The notes below the pieces were generated by a model that had not been told where the DNA came from, did not search any database, and saw only the letters and a program-made list of their open reading frames with translations. DNA of 64,000 bases from 3107 sp965216225. GTDB taxonomy: Bacteria > Pseudomonadota > Alphaproteobacteria > Rhodobacterales > Rhodobacteraceae. The position numbers were made by a program, and so were the translations under genes. Each line of letters starts with the position of its first letter. The stretch's first letter is position 1. The stretch is taken from the NCBI GenBank assembly GCA_965216225.1, contig CBDCFF010000031.1, positions 186,001-250,000 on the forward strand, written 5' to 3'. Positions 35,816 to 44,045 of this stretch are shown here, one piece after another.

Positions 35816-36316
35816 TCACAGACCGACCTGCCCGATGATGAAATCGGCAATCGCCCCGGTGTCATTCAGATCGAATACCGGCAGCGCCAGATTGTCATGG
35901 GCCGAATCCGAGGCGATTGCGCGGATGGTCGGATTGTTTTCCGCCAGAACCAGAAGCCCCTTGCCCGTCTCCGACCTGAACGTCTCTATCTTTGGATGCC
36001 TCTCGCGCCGGTATCCTTCGATCAGGATCAGATCGACCGGGCTCAGCCGGGCCAGAAGCTCGGGCAGGGGCGGCTCCTGCCGGTCGCGCAGTTCACCCAT
36101 CAACGCCCACCGGTTGGGAGAGGCAAGCAGAACTTCGTGCGCTCCTGCCTCCCGGTGGCGATGGCTGTCGCGCCCCGACTGATCGAATTCGGTGGCATGA
36201 TGTGCGTGCTTGACTGTGGATACCGAATGGCCGCGCGCCGTGATCTCTGTCAGCAACCGCTCCATCAGTCCGGTCTTTCCCGTGTTCTTCCAGCCGGTGA
36301 CGCCGTAAATCCTCAT
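35816..36316 (-). CDS. mobB: Molybdopterin-guanine dinucleotide biosynthesis protein B
   Basis: 166 residues, GTP-binding. The P-loop is GVTGWKNTGKTGLMERLL; VKHAHHATEFDQSGRDSHRHREAGAHEVLLAS and LILIEGYRRERHPKIE are MobB-specific. Assists MobA in making bis-MGD for DMSO-reductase-family enzymes. The start overlaps the mobA stop by 4 bp. Confidence 0.92.
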   Translation of the reverse strand: MRIYGVTGWKNTGKTGLMERLLTEITARGHSVSTVKHAHHATEFDQSGRDSHRHREAGAHEVLLASPNRWALMGELRDRQEPPLPELLARLSPVDLILIEGYRRERHPKIETFRSETGKGLLVLAENNPTIRAIASDSAHDNLALPVFDLNDTGAIADFIIGQVGL

Positions 36317-36939
36317 GCCGCCCCCCGCCCGATCAGGGTCTCTGCCGTCGCGACATCCTCCGGTGTATTGATGTTGAAGAACGGGTCGAACGGATCGGTC
36401 GGAAAGTCGGCAATGCCCGCGCCATGGCGGTCGGTCCAGAACACGATCTTCCTCAGCCCTTCGCCCAGCGCCTGCCGCAGATCGTCACGAAGCGCCACGG
36501 GCCAGAGGCCGAAAGTCGGCTGACGAAGAAGCCTTCCCGACGTTTGCCGGGCCGCAGCCAGCGCAAGCCCCGAAGACCCGCGCGCCTGCCAGAGCCGCCG
36601 GACCAGATCAGCCGGGAAGAAAGGGGTGTCGGCGGCGGCGGTCACGATATGATCCGCGCCCAGTTCATGCGCCCAGTCGAGCCCCGCCAGAACCCCGGCA
36701 AGGGGGCCGGGATGATCCGGGATGCTGTCCGCCACCACCGGCAGGCCCAGATCGGCGAAACGGGACGGATCGCCGTTGGCATTCAGCGCCAGCAGGGCGC
36801 ATTGCGGCGACAGGCGCTCTGTCACCAGGTCGATCAGCCGCCGCCCGCCCACACACCGCAGCCCCTTGTCGCCGCCACCCATCCGCGTGGCGCGGCCGCC
36901 GGCAAGGATCACACCGGGGATGTCAGTGCGCATCCGCAT
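36313..36939 (-). CDS. mobA: Molybdenum cofactor guanylyltransferase
   Basis: 208 residues. Transfers GMP from GTP to Mo-molybdopterin. The nucleotidyltransferase signature is GVILAGGRATRMGGGDKGL near the N-terminus, and metal-binding AAADTPFFPADLV is in the middle. Overlaps mobB by 4 bp and the GNAT gene by 17 bp, so it sits in a tight operon. Confidence 0.92.
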   Translation of the reverse strand: MRMRTDIPGVILAGGRATRMGGGDKGLRCVGGRRLIDLVTERLSPQCALLALNANGDPSRFADLGLPVVADSIPDHPGPLAGVLAGLDWAHELGADHIVTAAADTPFFPADLVRRLWQARGSSGLALAAARQTSGRLLRQPTFGLWPVALRDDLRQALGEGLRKIVFWTDRHGAGIADFPTDPFDPFFNINTPEDVATAETLIGRGAA

Positions 36940-37381
36940 TCTTCCTGAACAGAAGCTCCCGTTCCGGATCGAGCCATTTCTGCATCACTCTGCAACGGCC
37001 ATCCTCATATCCGAGCGCCTCATGGAACCCCGACGCCCCGGCGTTGCCTTCGCGCACGAGCAACTGAATCTTCCCGACGCCGCGATCGCGCAGCCAGTTC
37101 TCGGCGGCGTCCATCGCCGCGCGTCCCAATCCCTGCCCCCGCCGGTCCGGGTCCGCAGCGACATAATAGGCCCAGCCCCGATGGCCGTCATATCCCACGG
37201 CGACGCTTGCCACCGCTCTTCCGCCTTCAAAGGCTGCAAGCAATTCGGCAACCGGATGCCCTCGTAACGCCACGATGTCCTCCAGCGGCGGATTCCATGA
37301 ACGCAGAAGCCCGCACCGGCCCCACAGCGCGATCAGGGCCGTTGTTTCGGCCTCTTGAACCGGGCGAAACACGATTTTCAT
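36923..37381 (-). CDS. GNAT family N-acetyltransferase
   Basis: 152 residues with the acetyl-CoA pyrophosphate loop DPDRRGQGLGRAAMDAAENWL and the C-terminal LVREGNAGASGFHEALGYED motif. It acetylates an unknown amine or N-terminus. Embedded between fdhD (4-bp overlap) and mobA (17-bp overlap), which suggests cotranscription with molybdopterin genes but does not reveal its substrate. Confidence 0.85.
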   Translation of the reverse strand: MKIVFRPVQEAETTALIALWGRCGLLRSWNPPLEDIVALRGHPVAELLAAFEGGRAVASVAVGYDGHRGWAYYVAADPDRRGQGLGRAAMDAAENWLRDRGVGKIQLLVREGNAGASGFHEALGYEDGRCRVMQKWLDPERELLFRKNADAH

Positions 37382-38244
37382 TCGCCGCCTTTCCGGTGAT
37401 GCCTGCGGCCCTCATCCGACGCCTGATCGGGGTCTGCATCGCGGATCAGCCGATCCTCGCCGGACAGGCACAGAAAGCGCCGTCCGCGCAAACGGCCGAT
37501 CAGCATGATGCCCGCCTCACGCGCGATCTCCACGCCCCAGGCGGTGAAACCGGAGCGCGAAACCAGAACAGGTATGCCCATCTGCGCGGTCTTTATCACC
37601 ATTTCCGAAGTCAGCCTGCCCGTTGTATAGAGAATCTTGTCATCCGCAGTTTCGTTGCACCGGAACATCCAGCCTGCCACCTTGTCCACCGCATTATGTC
37701 TTCCCACATCCTCCATATAAACCAGCGGCTCGTCCTTTCGGCACAGAACCGTTCCATGGATCGCCCCGGCGGCGAGATAAAGCGATGGCATGGTATTGAT
37801 CCGTCTGGCAAGCGCATGGAGCCAGCTTGTGCGAAGTTCGGCCTTCGGCAGGATCAACCCCTCCAGACCTTCCATCATGTCGCCGAAAACAGTGCCGACG
37901 GCACAGCCGGAGGTGCGGGTTCGCTTCTTCATCTTCTCTTCATAGCCGGTTTCGCGCCTTGTGCGGACGACGATGGTTTCAAGCTCTTCGTCATGATCGA
38001 CGCCGGTGATCACGTCATCGGGCAAAAGCATCCGCTGATTGCGCAGAAAGCCCAGTGCAAGATAATCCGGGTAATCGCCGATGGTCATGACGGTGACGAT
38101 TTCCTGACTGTTCAGAAAGATCGTCAGGGGGCGCTCTTCCACCACCCGGACCTCCATGCGCGCGCCGGTGTGGTCGGTCCCGGATACCGGGCGCGTCAGG
38201 CTCTGATCTTCAGGCTTCGGATACAAATGCTTGAAGCGGGTCAT
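37378..38244 (-). CDS. fdhD: FdhD, sulfurtransferase/accessory protein for formate dehydrogenase
   Basis: 288 residues. Needed to add the sulfido ligand to the bis-MGD cofactor of formate dehydrogenase. Family segments are GFLRNQRMLLPDDVITGV, MEGLEGLILPKAELR, GAIHGTVLCRKDEPLVYMEDVGRHNAVDKVAGWM and ILYTTGRLTSEMVIKTAQMGIPVLVSRSG. The loop that is C-x-x-C in E. coli reads SGCAVGTVFG here, with only one Cys. Its presence predicts a molybdenum or tungsten formate dehydrogenase elsewhere in the genome. Confidence 0.92.
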   Translation of the reverse strand: MTRFKHLYPKPEDQSLTRPVSGTDHTGARMEVRVVEERPLTIFLNSQEIVTVMTIGDYPDYLALGFLRNQRMLLPDDVITGVDHDEELETIVVRTRRETGYEEKMKKRTRTSGCAVGTVFGDMMEGLEGLILPKAELRTSWLHALARRINTMPSLYLAAGAIHGTVLCRKDEPLVYMEDVGRHNAVDKVAGWMFRCNETADDKILYTTGRLTSEMVIKTAQMGIPVLVSRSGFTAWGVEIAREAGIMLIGRLRGRRFLCLSGEDRLIRDADPDQASDEGRRHHRKGGE

Positions 38245-38307
38245 GAATTGTCATTCCGTTCGATACCGGATAATGTCGGGAAACCGAAACCGCCGCAAGG
38301 GGCAGCG

Positions 38308-38442
38308 ATGCCTGGATTCTTCACGGCCAGGGGGCACGGGGGGGCCGCTGACCTGCTTTTGTCCCCGGTCGCCGGGCGGCTTGGCGCAGACGGCTTTCGG
38401 CTGGCCGGTGTCGTGCAGGAGAACCTTGAGCGCGCGGGCTGA
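38308..38442 (+). pseudogene. DUF2478-type protein, N-terminal remnant
   Basis: A 44-residue plus-strand frame starts at ATG 38308 after an AAGGGG and ends LLLSPVAGRLGADGFRLAGVVQENLERAG. This resembles the N-terminus of DUF2478 proteins, which sit beside molybdate/tungstate genes in Rhodobacterales and normally run to about 170 residues. The P-loop and the rest are missing. It lies opposite in direction between tupA and fdhD. A real small protein cannot be excluded. Confidence 0.45.
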
Positions 38443-38461
38443 GGGCGGCAAAGGCGGCCGC

Positions 38462-39268
38462 CTACTCTGCCCCGGCATTGAAAACGAACAGGGCCTCGCC
38501 GGCGATTTCATGATCATTGATCAGATCGCGGGCGCGGTCGGAGACCAGCCAGCCCTCCACTCGGCGGGCGGCTTCGTGTCTGACATGCGGGTGCCGGGCG
38601 GGGTTCACCGGGATATAGGCATACTGATTTGAAAGAACCGGATCGCCGGAATAAAGCAGCGTCAGGTCTCCCCTGTTGCCGAAATTCAGCCAGCTCGCCC
38701 GGTCGGACATAATATAGGCGTTCATGGCGGATGCGGTGTTCAGCGCCGCCCCCATGCCTGCGCCCACCGCCCGATACCACGGACCAGGGATTTCGGGATT
38801 CACACCGGCAGCCCGCCACAGGCTCTGTTCCTTTCCGTGAGTCCCGCTGTCATCGCCCCGGCTGACAAAGGGCGCCCCGGCGGCCATGATGCGCTTCAGA
38901 ACCCCGACAGCGCTTTCGGAACCGGCGACCGAGGCATCGTCCGAAGCGGGGCCAATGAACACGAAGTCGTTATACATGATTTCACGCCGGTGTGTTCCGT
39001 GGCCGCCGGCGATGAATTCTTCCTCTGCGGCGCGGGAATGCGCCAGGATCGCATCCACATCACCGGCTTCGCCCAATCGCAACGCCTGCCCGGAGCCGAC
39101 CACAAGCAGTTGCACGTCGATCCCCAGTTCCTTCCTGATCGCCGGCAGAAGAACGTCGGCAAGGCCGGAATTGTGAAACGATGTCGTCACCGCCAACTTC
39201 ATTTCTTCGGCACAGGCGGCCGCCCCCGGAACAAGTGTTGCGGCAAAGCAAAGCAGCACCCGTTTCAT
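38462..39268 (-). CDS. tupA: Tungstate-type ABC transporter substrate-binding protein
   Basis: 268 residues with the signal peptide MKRVLLCFAATLVPGAAACA. The mature N-terminus carries LAVTTSFHNSGL, the TTTS-type oxyanion-binding motif of TupA proteins, followed by VVGSGQALRLGEAGDVDAILAH and GDDSGTHGKEQSLWRAAG. These features separate TupA (tungstate) from ModA and WtpA. 4-bp overlap with tupC. Confidence 0.88.
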   Translation of the reverse strand: MKRVLLCFAATLVPGAAACAEEMKLAVTTSFHNSGLADVLLPAIRKELGIDVQLLVVGSGQALRLGEAGDVDAILAHSRAAEEEFIAGGHGTHRREIMYNDFVFIGPASDDASVAGSESAVGVLKRIMAAGAPFVSRGDDSGTHGKEQSLWRAAGVNPEIPGPWYRAVGAGMGAALNTASAMNAYIMSDRASWLNFGNRGDLTLLYSGDPVLSNQYAYIPVNPARHPHVRHEAARRVEGWLVSDRARDLINDHEIAGEALFVFNAGAE

Positions 39269-39975
39269 ACGACAATATCCCCCCTTGCGAACGCGGCGGC
39301 CCGAGCGGTCCGGGGGCGGTCGAAAAATTCCGGCGACGGCGTGAATTCATGAACTTTCCCGTGCAGCATGAAAACCACTTCGTCCGCCATCCGTCGTGCC
39401 TGCCCCATGTCATGGGTCGCCATGATCAGCCGGGTGCCGGTTGCCCTGGCTTCGTTCAGGATCGCTTCGATGTCGCGCGTCGCGCTTCCATCCAGAGACG
39501 CGCACGGCTCATCCAGAAACAGGATGTCAGGTTCCCGGATCAGCGCGCGCGCGATGGCGAGTTTCTGGCACTCTCCGCCGGACAACACCGTAGCCCTGCG
39601 TTCAAGCGCATCGCCCAGGCCAACACGCATGGCCCATTCCCCTGCGCGTTTGCGTGCGTCGCGCCGGGGCACGCCCATGGTCGTCAGGGCGTAAGCCAGA
39701 TTATCCCTCACGGACCTGCGCATCATGACGGGCGACTGGAAAACAAAGGCCTGTCTCTGCCGCGCCTGCGCCATCGGACATGCCCAGCGCAATTGCCCGC
39801 TGCTCAGCCGCGCGAGCCCATGAAGCATCCGAAGCAGGGTCGTCTTGCCCGACCCGTTGGGGCCGATCACGATCGTCGTCCCCTCGCCCGCCAAAGTCAT
39901 ATCAACCGGCCCGACGAGTGTCTTGCCCCCGTGCCGGACTTCGCCATGCTCTACTTTCAGCGGCAGCAATTCCAT
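39265..39975 (-). CDS. tupC: Tungstate-type ABC transporter ATP-binding protein
   Basis: 236 residues. Walker A IGPNGSGKTTLLRML, signature LSGGECQKLAIARAL, Walker B ILFLDEPCASLDG, switch His in MATHDMGQA. No C-terminal TOBE domain is present, as expected for TupC rather than ModC. Overlaps tupB by one base and tupA by four. Confidence 0.88.
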   Translation of the reverse strand: MELLPLKVEHGEVRHGGKTLVGPVDMTLAGEGTTIVIGPNGSGKTTLLRMLHGLARLSSGQLRWACPMAQARQRQAFVFQSPVMMRRSVRDNLAYALTTMGVPRRDARKRAGEWAMRVGLGDALERRATVLSGGECQKLAIARALIREPDILFLDEPCASLDGSATRDIEAILNEARATGTRLIMATHDMGQARRMADEVVFMLHGKVHEFTPSPEFFDRPRTARAAAFARGDIVV

Positions 39976-40679
39976 TACCAGCGCCCCCGGGTTTCGGTGC
40001 GGGACAGGCTGTGAATGGCCAGGCTGATCGCGATCGACAGGCAGATCAGGACAAATCCCAGCCCCAGCGCCAGCGCAAGGTTCCCCTTGCCGGTTTCCAG
40101 CACGATGGCCGTCGTCAGAACCCGCGTGGCGTGATCAATATTGCCGCCGACAACCATGATCGCACCGACCTCGCCGATGGCGCGGCCAAACCCCGCAAGC
40201 GCCGCGGTCAGCAGCGCCCGCCGGCCATCCCACAACAGCGTCCCGATGCGCTGAACCTGCGTTGTGTTCATCGAGATCAGCAGGTCATGATATTCCGACC
40301 ATAATTCGCGCAGCGACTGATGAGCGACCGAGGCGATCAACGGCACGATGATGATCACCTGCGCGATGATCATCGCTGTCGGGGTGAACAGCAGCCCCAG
40401 CACGCCCAGCGGGCCACCGCGTGACAGCAGGATATACACCACAAGGCCGACCACCACGGGCGGCAACCCCATGAGTGCATTCAGAACCGCGATGGACGCC
40501 CGGCGATAGCGAAAGCGGCGGATGGTCAGCAATGCGGCCAACGGCAGCGAAATCGCACAGGCAATGATCAGCGCGCTTGTCGTCACCCGAAGCGACCTGA
40601 GCGTTATTTCCAGAAGATCCGCATCCAGCGCGACGACAAGCCGGAAAGCCTGGGAAATGCCATTCCAGAGTTCCGACAT
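39975..40679 (-). CDS. tupB: Tungstate-type ABC transporter permease
   Basis: 234 residues with about five membrane helices (including VTTSALIIACAISLPLAALL and a long hydrophobic stretch around IAQVIIIVPLIASVAHQ). The permease loop is WDGRRALLTAALAGFGRAIGEVGAIMVVGG. First gene of the tupBCA-fdhD-GNAT-mobA-mobB-moeA run; its promoter must lie in the 305 bp to its right. Confidence 0.88.
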   Translation of the reverse strand: MSELWNGISQAFRLVVALDADLLEITLRSLRVTTSALIIACAISLPLAALLTIRRFRYRRASIAVLNALMGLPPVVVGLVVYILLSRGGPLGVLGLLFTPTAMIIAQVIIIVPLIASVAHQSLRELWSEYHDLLISMNTTQVQRIGTLLWDGRRALLTAALAGFGRAIGEVGAIMVVGGNIDHATRVLTTAIVLETGKGNLALALGLGFVLICLSIAISLAIHSLSRTETRGRW

Positions 40680-40984
40680 GTCCGCAATTCCCCCGCAACT
40701 GCAACGTTCCGTCGGGGCGACTTGCCACGCAGCGCTTCAAATCGCAAGACGGAACGCGGATGAAGAGGCGGCGCCGGTCAATGCCGATCAATTCGGCGCT
40801 GCGGCATCATCCGACCTTTCGCGACGGGTCTGTCGCGCCAGCGCGGGCCGGTCACGCCGGGGCTTTCGTGCAGAATGCCGGGCCGCTTCGGCGAACGGTC
40901 TGCGATTTTCAACGGAGTGATAAGTCAGGGGCTTGACACCAGCCCCATCCTCCCTCCCATAGTTATAGGAAGGACGTCCCATGA
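40680..40984. other. Intergenic region upstream of tupB
   Basis: No gene is recognisable here. It should hold the tupB promoter on the minus strand. On the plus strand a promoter-like TTGACA (40934-40939) and TATAGTTATAGG stretch (about 40962-40970) precede the IS1595-like remnant and look like that element's or its target's promoter. Confidence 0.4.
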
Positions 40985-41074
40985 AACCTGTTCATCTTCC
41001 GCCACTTCCCCGACCAGGAAGCCTGCATTGCGCATCTTACAGCTGTCCGGTTGCGAGACCGGATTTTGGCCGCG
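40985..41074 (+). pseudogene. IS1595-type transposase N-terminal remnant
   Basis: One plus-strand frame reads NLFIFRHFPDQEACIAHLTAVR, which resembles the zinc-ribbon-preceding start of IS1595 transposases (FF..FPDEEAC..HL...R). It carries on for about ten residues and then joins IS3-like sequence. Identification rests on about 20 residues. Confidence 0.4.
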
Positions 41075-41084
41075 GTCAAGGCTG

Positions 41085-41240
41085 GCGGTTGACTGGTTCA
41101 ACAATCGACGTTTGCCGGGCCCCATCGGAAACATCCCGCCAGCCGACGCAGGAGCGAATTACCATGCGCAGCGCGGCGCGTTCGATAGGGTCGCGTAAAA
41201 TGAAGCCAAAGGTCGCCGGGAAAACCGGGGCGATTCAAAC
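41085..41240 (+). pseudogene. IS3 family transposase C-terminal end with right terminal repeat
   Basis: The frame AVDWFNNRRLPGPIGNIPPADAGANYHAQ ending at 41198 is the conserved C-terminus of IS3 OrfB proteins (VEWIDWYNNRRLLEPIGNIPPAE). It is followed by 'ccgggaaaaccggggcgatt', typical of IS3 right ends. The gene upstream of this point is missing. Confidence 0.75.
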
Positions 41241-41611
41241 CCCTTTGAAAACACGGAAAAATCCGTGCCCGTGGGGGCGGCGCTACTGGTTCGCAATGGG
41301 GATAATGGCGGGCCATGCACGATGAAGATGAGCAATACGTTTGCGCCATAGCACTATGATCATGTACACTTTGAAGACTGTCGGAGACTGGGCGTTTCGC
41401 AGCACACAAACATCAGCCGCACTGGCGTGGCCGGTTTTCTGGCCTGAGCTACTCGCAAATAAGTCAGATCGCCGACGTATTCAGAAACGAAATTACGCAT
41501 TTTGAGGCAGGTTGCCAGCCGTGGTAAAATTGCAGAGAAGCGCAGGAAACAAGACTTGTCAGCTGGTGCAGAGAATAGCCCGATTTACGCCATGACATTT
41601 CCAGCGAATTA
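41241..41611. other. Unassigned accessory-region gap
   Basis: About 370 bp between an IS3 end and an IS5 remnant. I see no gene, RNA or repeat I can support here. Its base composition is more AT-rich than the chromosomal part. Confidence 0.4.
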
Positions 41612-41669
41612 GGGTCAGGACTCATAGCCAGAATATGACGGTTGCAGCGATGTATATGGCGGATTTGAA
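41612..41669 (-). pseudogene. IS5 family transposase, extreme C-terminus and terminal repeat
   Basis: On the minus strand FKSAIYIAATVIFWL followed by a stop, then 'agtcctgaccctaat', reproduces the C-terminus and right end of IS5 transposases (FRAAVYIAATVIWLA..., gggtcaggact). It is cut by the left end of IS66 at 41670. Confidence 0.6.
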
Positions 41670-41715
41670 GTGACCGTTCGGTGAAGGAGCCCTGGCGTAC
41701 TGCCGGTCGTCCCGG

Positions 41716-43233
41716 TTACGCTGCTGATGCAGCGTAACGCCAGGGCATCAGCTCGTCCAGCCGAGTGATCTTGTGATCCGCGATGCGGGCGAGAACCCAT
41801 GTGAGCCAGGCTTGTGGATCGACTTTATCAAGCTTTGCCGTTTCGATCAGGGTGTAGGCGATGGCCATGGCTTTGCCACCGCCCTCGGAACCGGCGAACA
41901 TCCAATTTTTGCGACCTGTGGCGACAGGTTTTATGGCGCGTTCGGCGATGTTGTTGTCCGCTTCCAGAAAGCCATGGTTCAAATAACCGCGTGCCTTTGG
42001 CAAACGACCAAGGGCATAACGGATCGCTTGGGCCAGAGGCGACTTGCCAGATATATTTGGCAACTGCGCGTGTAACCAGGTCTCAAGTTCATCGAAGATC
42101 GGTTTTGCCTTTTCCTGACGGATGGCAACGCGCTCTTCAGACGGTTTGCCACGCGCCTCTTTCTCGACGGCATAGAGTTCCGCGATCCGGCGGAGGGCTT
42201 CTTCGGCAATCGATGAGCCTTGCGCGGCAAAGATGTCTACAAACTTGCGTCTGACGTGCGCCAAACAAGCCATCTCCTGGGCCTTGTCCTCACCGAATAC
42301 CCCGTTGAAGCCGGAATACCCGTCCGCATGGACCCAGCCTTTGTAGCCGGAGAGATGTGAGACGGGATGTTCGCCCTTGCGATCAATCGTGAACTGATAC
42401 CACGCGCAGGGCGGTGATGATCCAGACCATGGTCGTTCATCGCGAACACAGGTCCAGACACGGGCGGTCCTGGTCTTCTTGTTGCCGGGGGCCTGCATTT
42501 TAACAGGCGTATCATCAGCGAAGATGGCCGCGCCTCGGCGGACCATTCGGCCAATGGTGTCAGCCAGAGGTTCCAGAAGCGCGGTGGAGCCGCCAACCCA
42601 ATTGGTCAGAGTTGATCGATCAAGATCAACGCCTTCACGGGCGTATATTTGCGACTGACGGTAGAGCGGCAGGTGGTCCGCGTATTTGCTGACCAACACG
42701 TGCGCCAGCAGCCCCGGTCCCGGGCGGCCACGTTCGATCGGGCGCGAAGGCAGCGGCGATTGGACAATGGCCTCGCAACAGGAACAGGCCATACGCGGAC
42801 GCACGATCCGGTTCACGACAAAACGCCCCGGTTTGTATTCCAACTCCTCGGTCACGTCCTCACCGAGCCTCTTCAACGCCCCACCGCAACGTCGGCAGTC
42901 CTCGCCCGGCGACAAGACCTCTTCGTGCCGGTCCGGATGATCGGGCAAGGGCTTGCGGCTGTGCCGGCGGGCCGGTTTGTCCGTTTCAGGCGTTGGAGCA
43001 GGCGCCGCCTGTTCTCCAGCGGCTTCGGCAATCGCCTCATCTTCCCGGAAGACCGGATTGAACTGGTAGAGGCTTTCTGATTTCGATCCAAACCGGTGCC
43101 GGTCATGCCCCGCCAGTTGGTGTTGGAGTTGTTCCACCTTCAGGGTCAGCGCCTTGACTTCATCGGCCAGAAGCCGGTTCACTGCCCGCAGTTCCGCAGG
43201 ATCATCCGGGGCTATGTCGAGGTCCTTCAGCAT
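41716..43233 (-). CDS. tnpC: IS66 transposase TnpC
   Basis: 505 residues. Starts LRAVNRLLADEVKALTLKVEQLQHQLAGHDRHRFG (leucine-zipper-like coiled coil); a zinc-finger domain follows with Cys pairs in CRRCGG and ACSCCEAI. The DDE_Tnp_IS66 core has IFADDTPVKM (first Asp), VHADGYSGFNGVFG (second Asp) and GFLEADNNIAERAIKP (Glu). The frame is intact and nearly identical to the copy at 61784-63301. Confidence 0.92.
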   Translation of the reverse strand: MLKDLDIAPDDPAELRAVNRLLADEVKALTLKVEQLQHQLAGHDRHRFGSKSESLYQFNPVFREDEAIAEAAGEQAAPAPTPETDKPARRHSRKPLPDHPDRHEEVLSPGEDCRRCGGALKRLGEDVTEELEYKPGRFVVNRIVRPRMACSCCEAIVQSPLPSRPIERGRPGPGLLAHVLVSKYADHLPLYRQSQIYAREGVDLDRSTLTNWVGGSTALLEPLADTIGRMVRRGAAIFADDTPVKMQAPGNKKTRTARVWTCVRDERPWSGSSPPCAWYQFTIDRKGEHPVSHLSGYKGWVHADGYSGFNGVFGEDKAQEMACLAHVRRKFVDIFAAQGSSIAEEALRRIAELYAVEKEARGKPSEERVAIRQEKAKPIFDELETWLHAQLPNISGKSPLAQAIRYALGRLPKARGYLNHGFLEADNNIAERAIKPVATGRKNWMFAGSEGGGKAMAIAYTLIETAKLDKVDPQAWLTWVLARIADHKITRLDELMPWRYAASAA

Positions 43234-43651
43234 CGCCGATCCTATACCGGATCAGCATTCCGGGGTGAACCCCGAAAGCGCGCAAAGCCTCGTATTCATT
43301 GACCTGTCCTACGCTCAACGGTCTCCAGGTTTTACGGGGCATCCGCCAGTCAATCCCCTCCAACAGCATTGAGAGCTGCGCGGGTGTGACGCTGATCCTG
43401 CCGTCCTTTGCAGCGGGCCAGACAAACCGCCCTTTCTCCAACCGCTTCGAAAACAGGCACGCGCCCTGGCAATCCCACCAGATGATCTTCAACAGATCGC
43501 CGCGCCGACCCCGGAACACGAACAGGTGGCCGGAATACGGGTCTTCGGCCAAAACCTTCCCGGCCTGGGCCGCCAGCGTATTGAACCCTCGCCGCATGTC
43601 CGTGACACCCGCCGACAGCCACACCCGCGTGTTGCTCGGCACCGGGATCAA
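43202..43651 (-). CDS. tnpB: IS66 accessory protein TnpB
   Basis: 149 residues from TTG 43651 (VPSNTRVWLSAGVTDMRRGFNTLAAQAGKVL, then HLFVFRGRRGDLLKIIWWDCQGACLFSKRLEKGRFVWP). This is the TnpB/Orf2 protein needed for IS66 transposition. The C-terminus is about 30 residues longer than usual because the normal stop is missing. It overlaps tnpC by 32 bp and tnpA by 4 bp. Confidence 0.88.
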   Translation of the reverse strand: MIPVPSNTRVWLSAGVTDMRRGFNTLAAQAGKVLAEDPYSGHLFVFRGRRGDLLKIIWWDCQGACLFSKRLEKGRFVWPAAKDGRISVTPAQLSMLLEGIDWRMPRKTWRPLSVGQVNEYEALRAFGVHPGMLIRYRIGDAEGPRHSPG

Positions 43652-44045
43652 GACATCAGCCCCTTCAGCAGCCGCGCCGGCACATCAGGATCGAACCCAC
43701 CCTCGGCGCTGATCCGGTGACCGCCAGCCAACTCAATCTCGATACGGCCACCGAAGGCGACGGGACCGGATGGCTGCGCCGGTTCCGGATGTGAAGCAGC
43801 CGGAGAAATCTCAACCGGCAGAAACACAGATCCAGCTACGACCTCGGTGAAATCTGGCGCAAAACGCGGGTCCTTCAGCCATTTGAAGATCAGATTGGCG
43901 TTCATCGCGTAGCGCCGCTGTAGCGCGACAATCAAGATGAGAAGTGCGCGTCAATCAGGATGAGAATCCTTGGTCGCGACGTTTGGGACGATGCCGGGCT
44001 TTTGTGCCGCGATCAAGGGGTTTGTTTTTTGATTGTCGCGGAGCG

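Noticed and set aside
37207..38442. Plus-strand 411-codon frame opposite fdhD
   Set aside because: Mostly antisense to fdhD; only its last 44 codons resemble a protein family and are reported as a DUF2478-like remnant.
40932..40970. MerR-type operator (19-bp spacer promoter)
   Set aside because: The dyad is imperfect and no MerR gene or metal-response gene is adjacent, so only a generic promoter-like note is kept.
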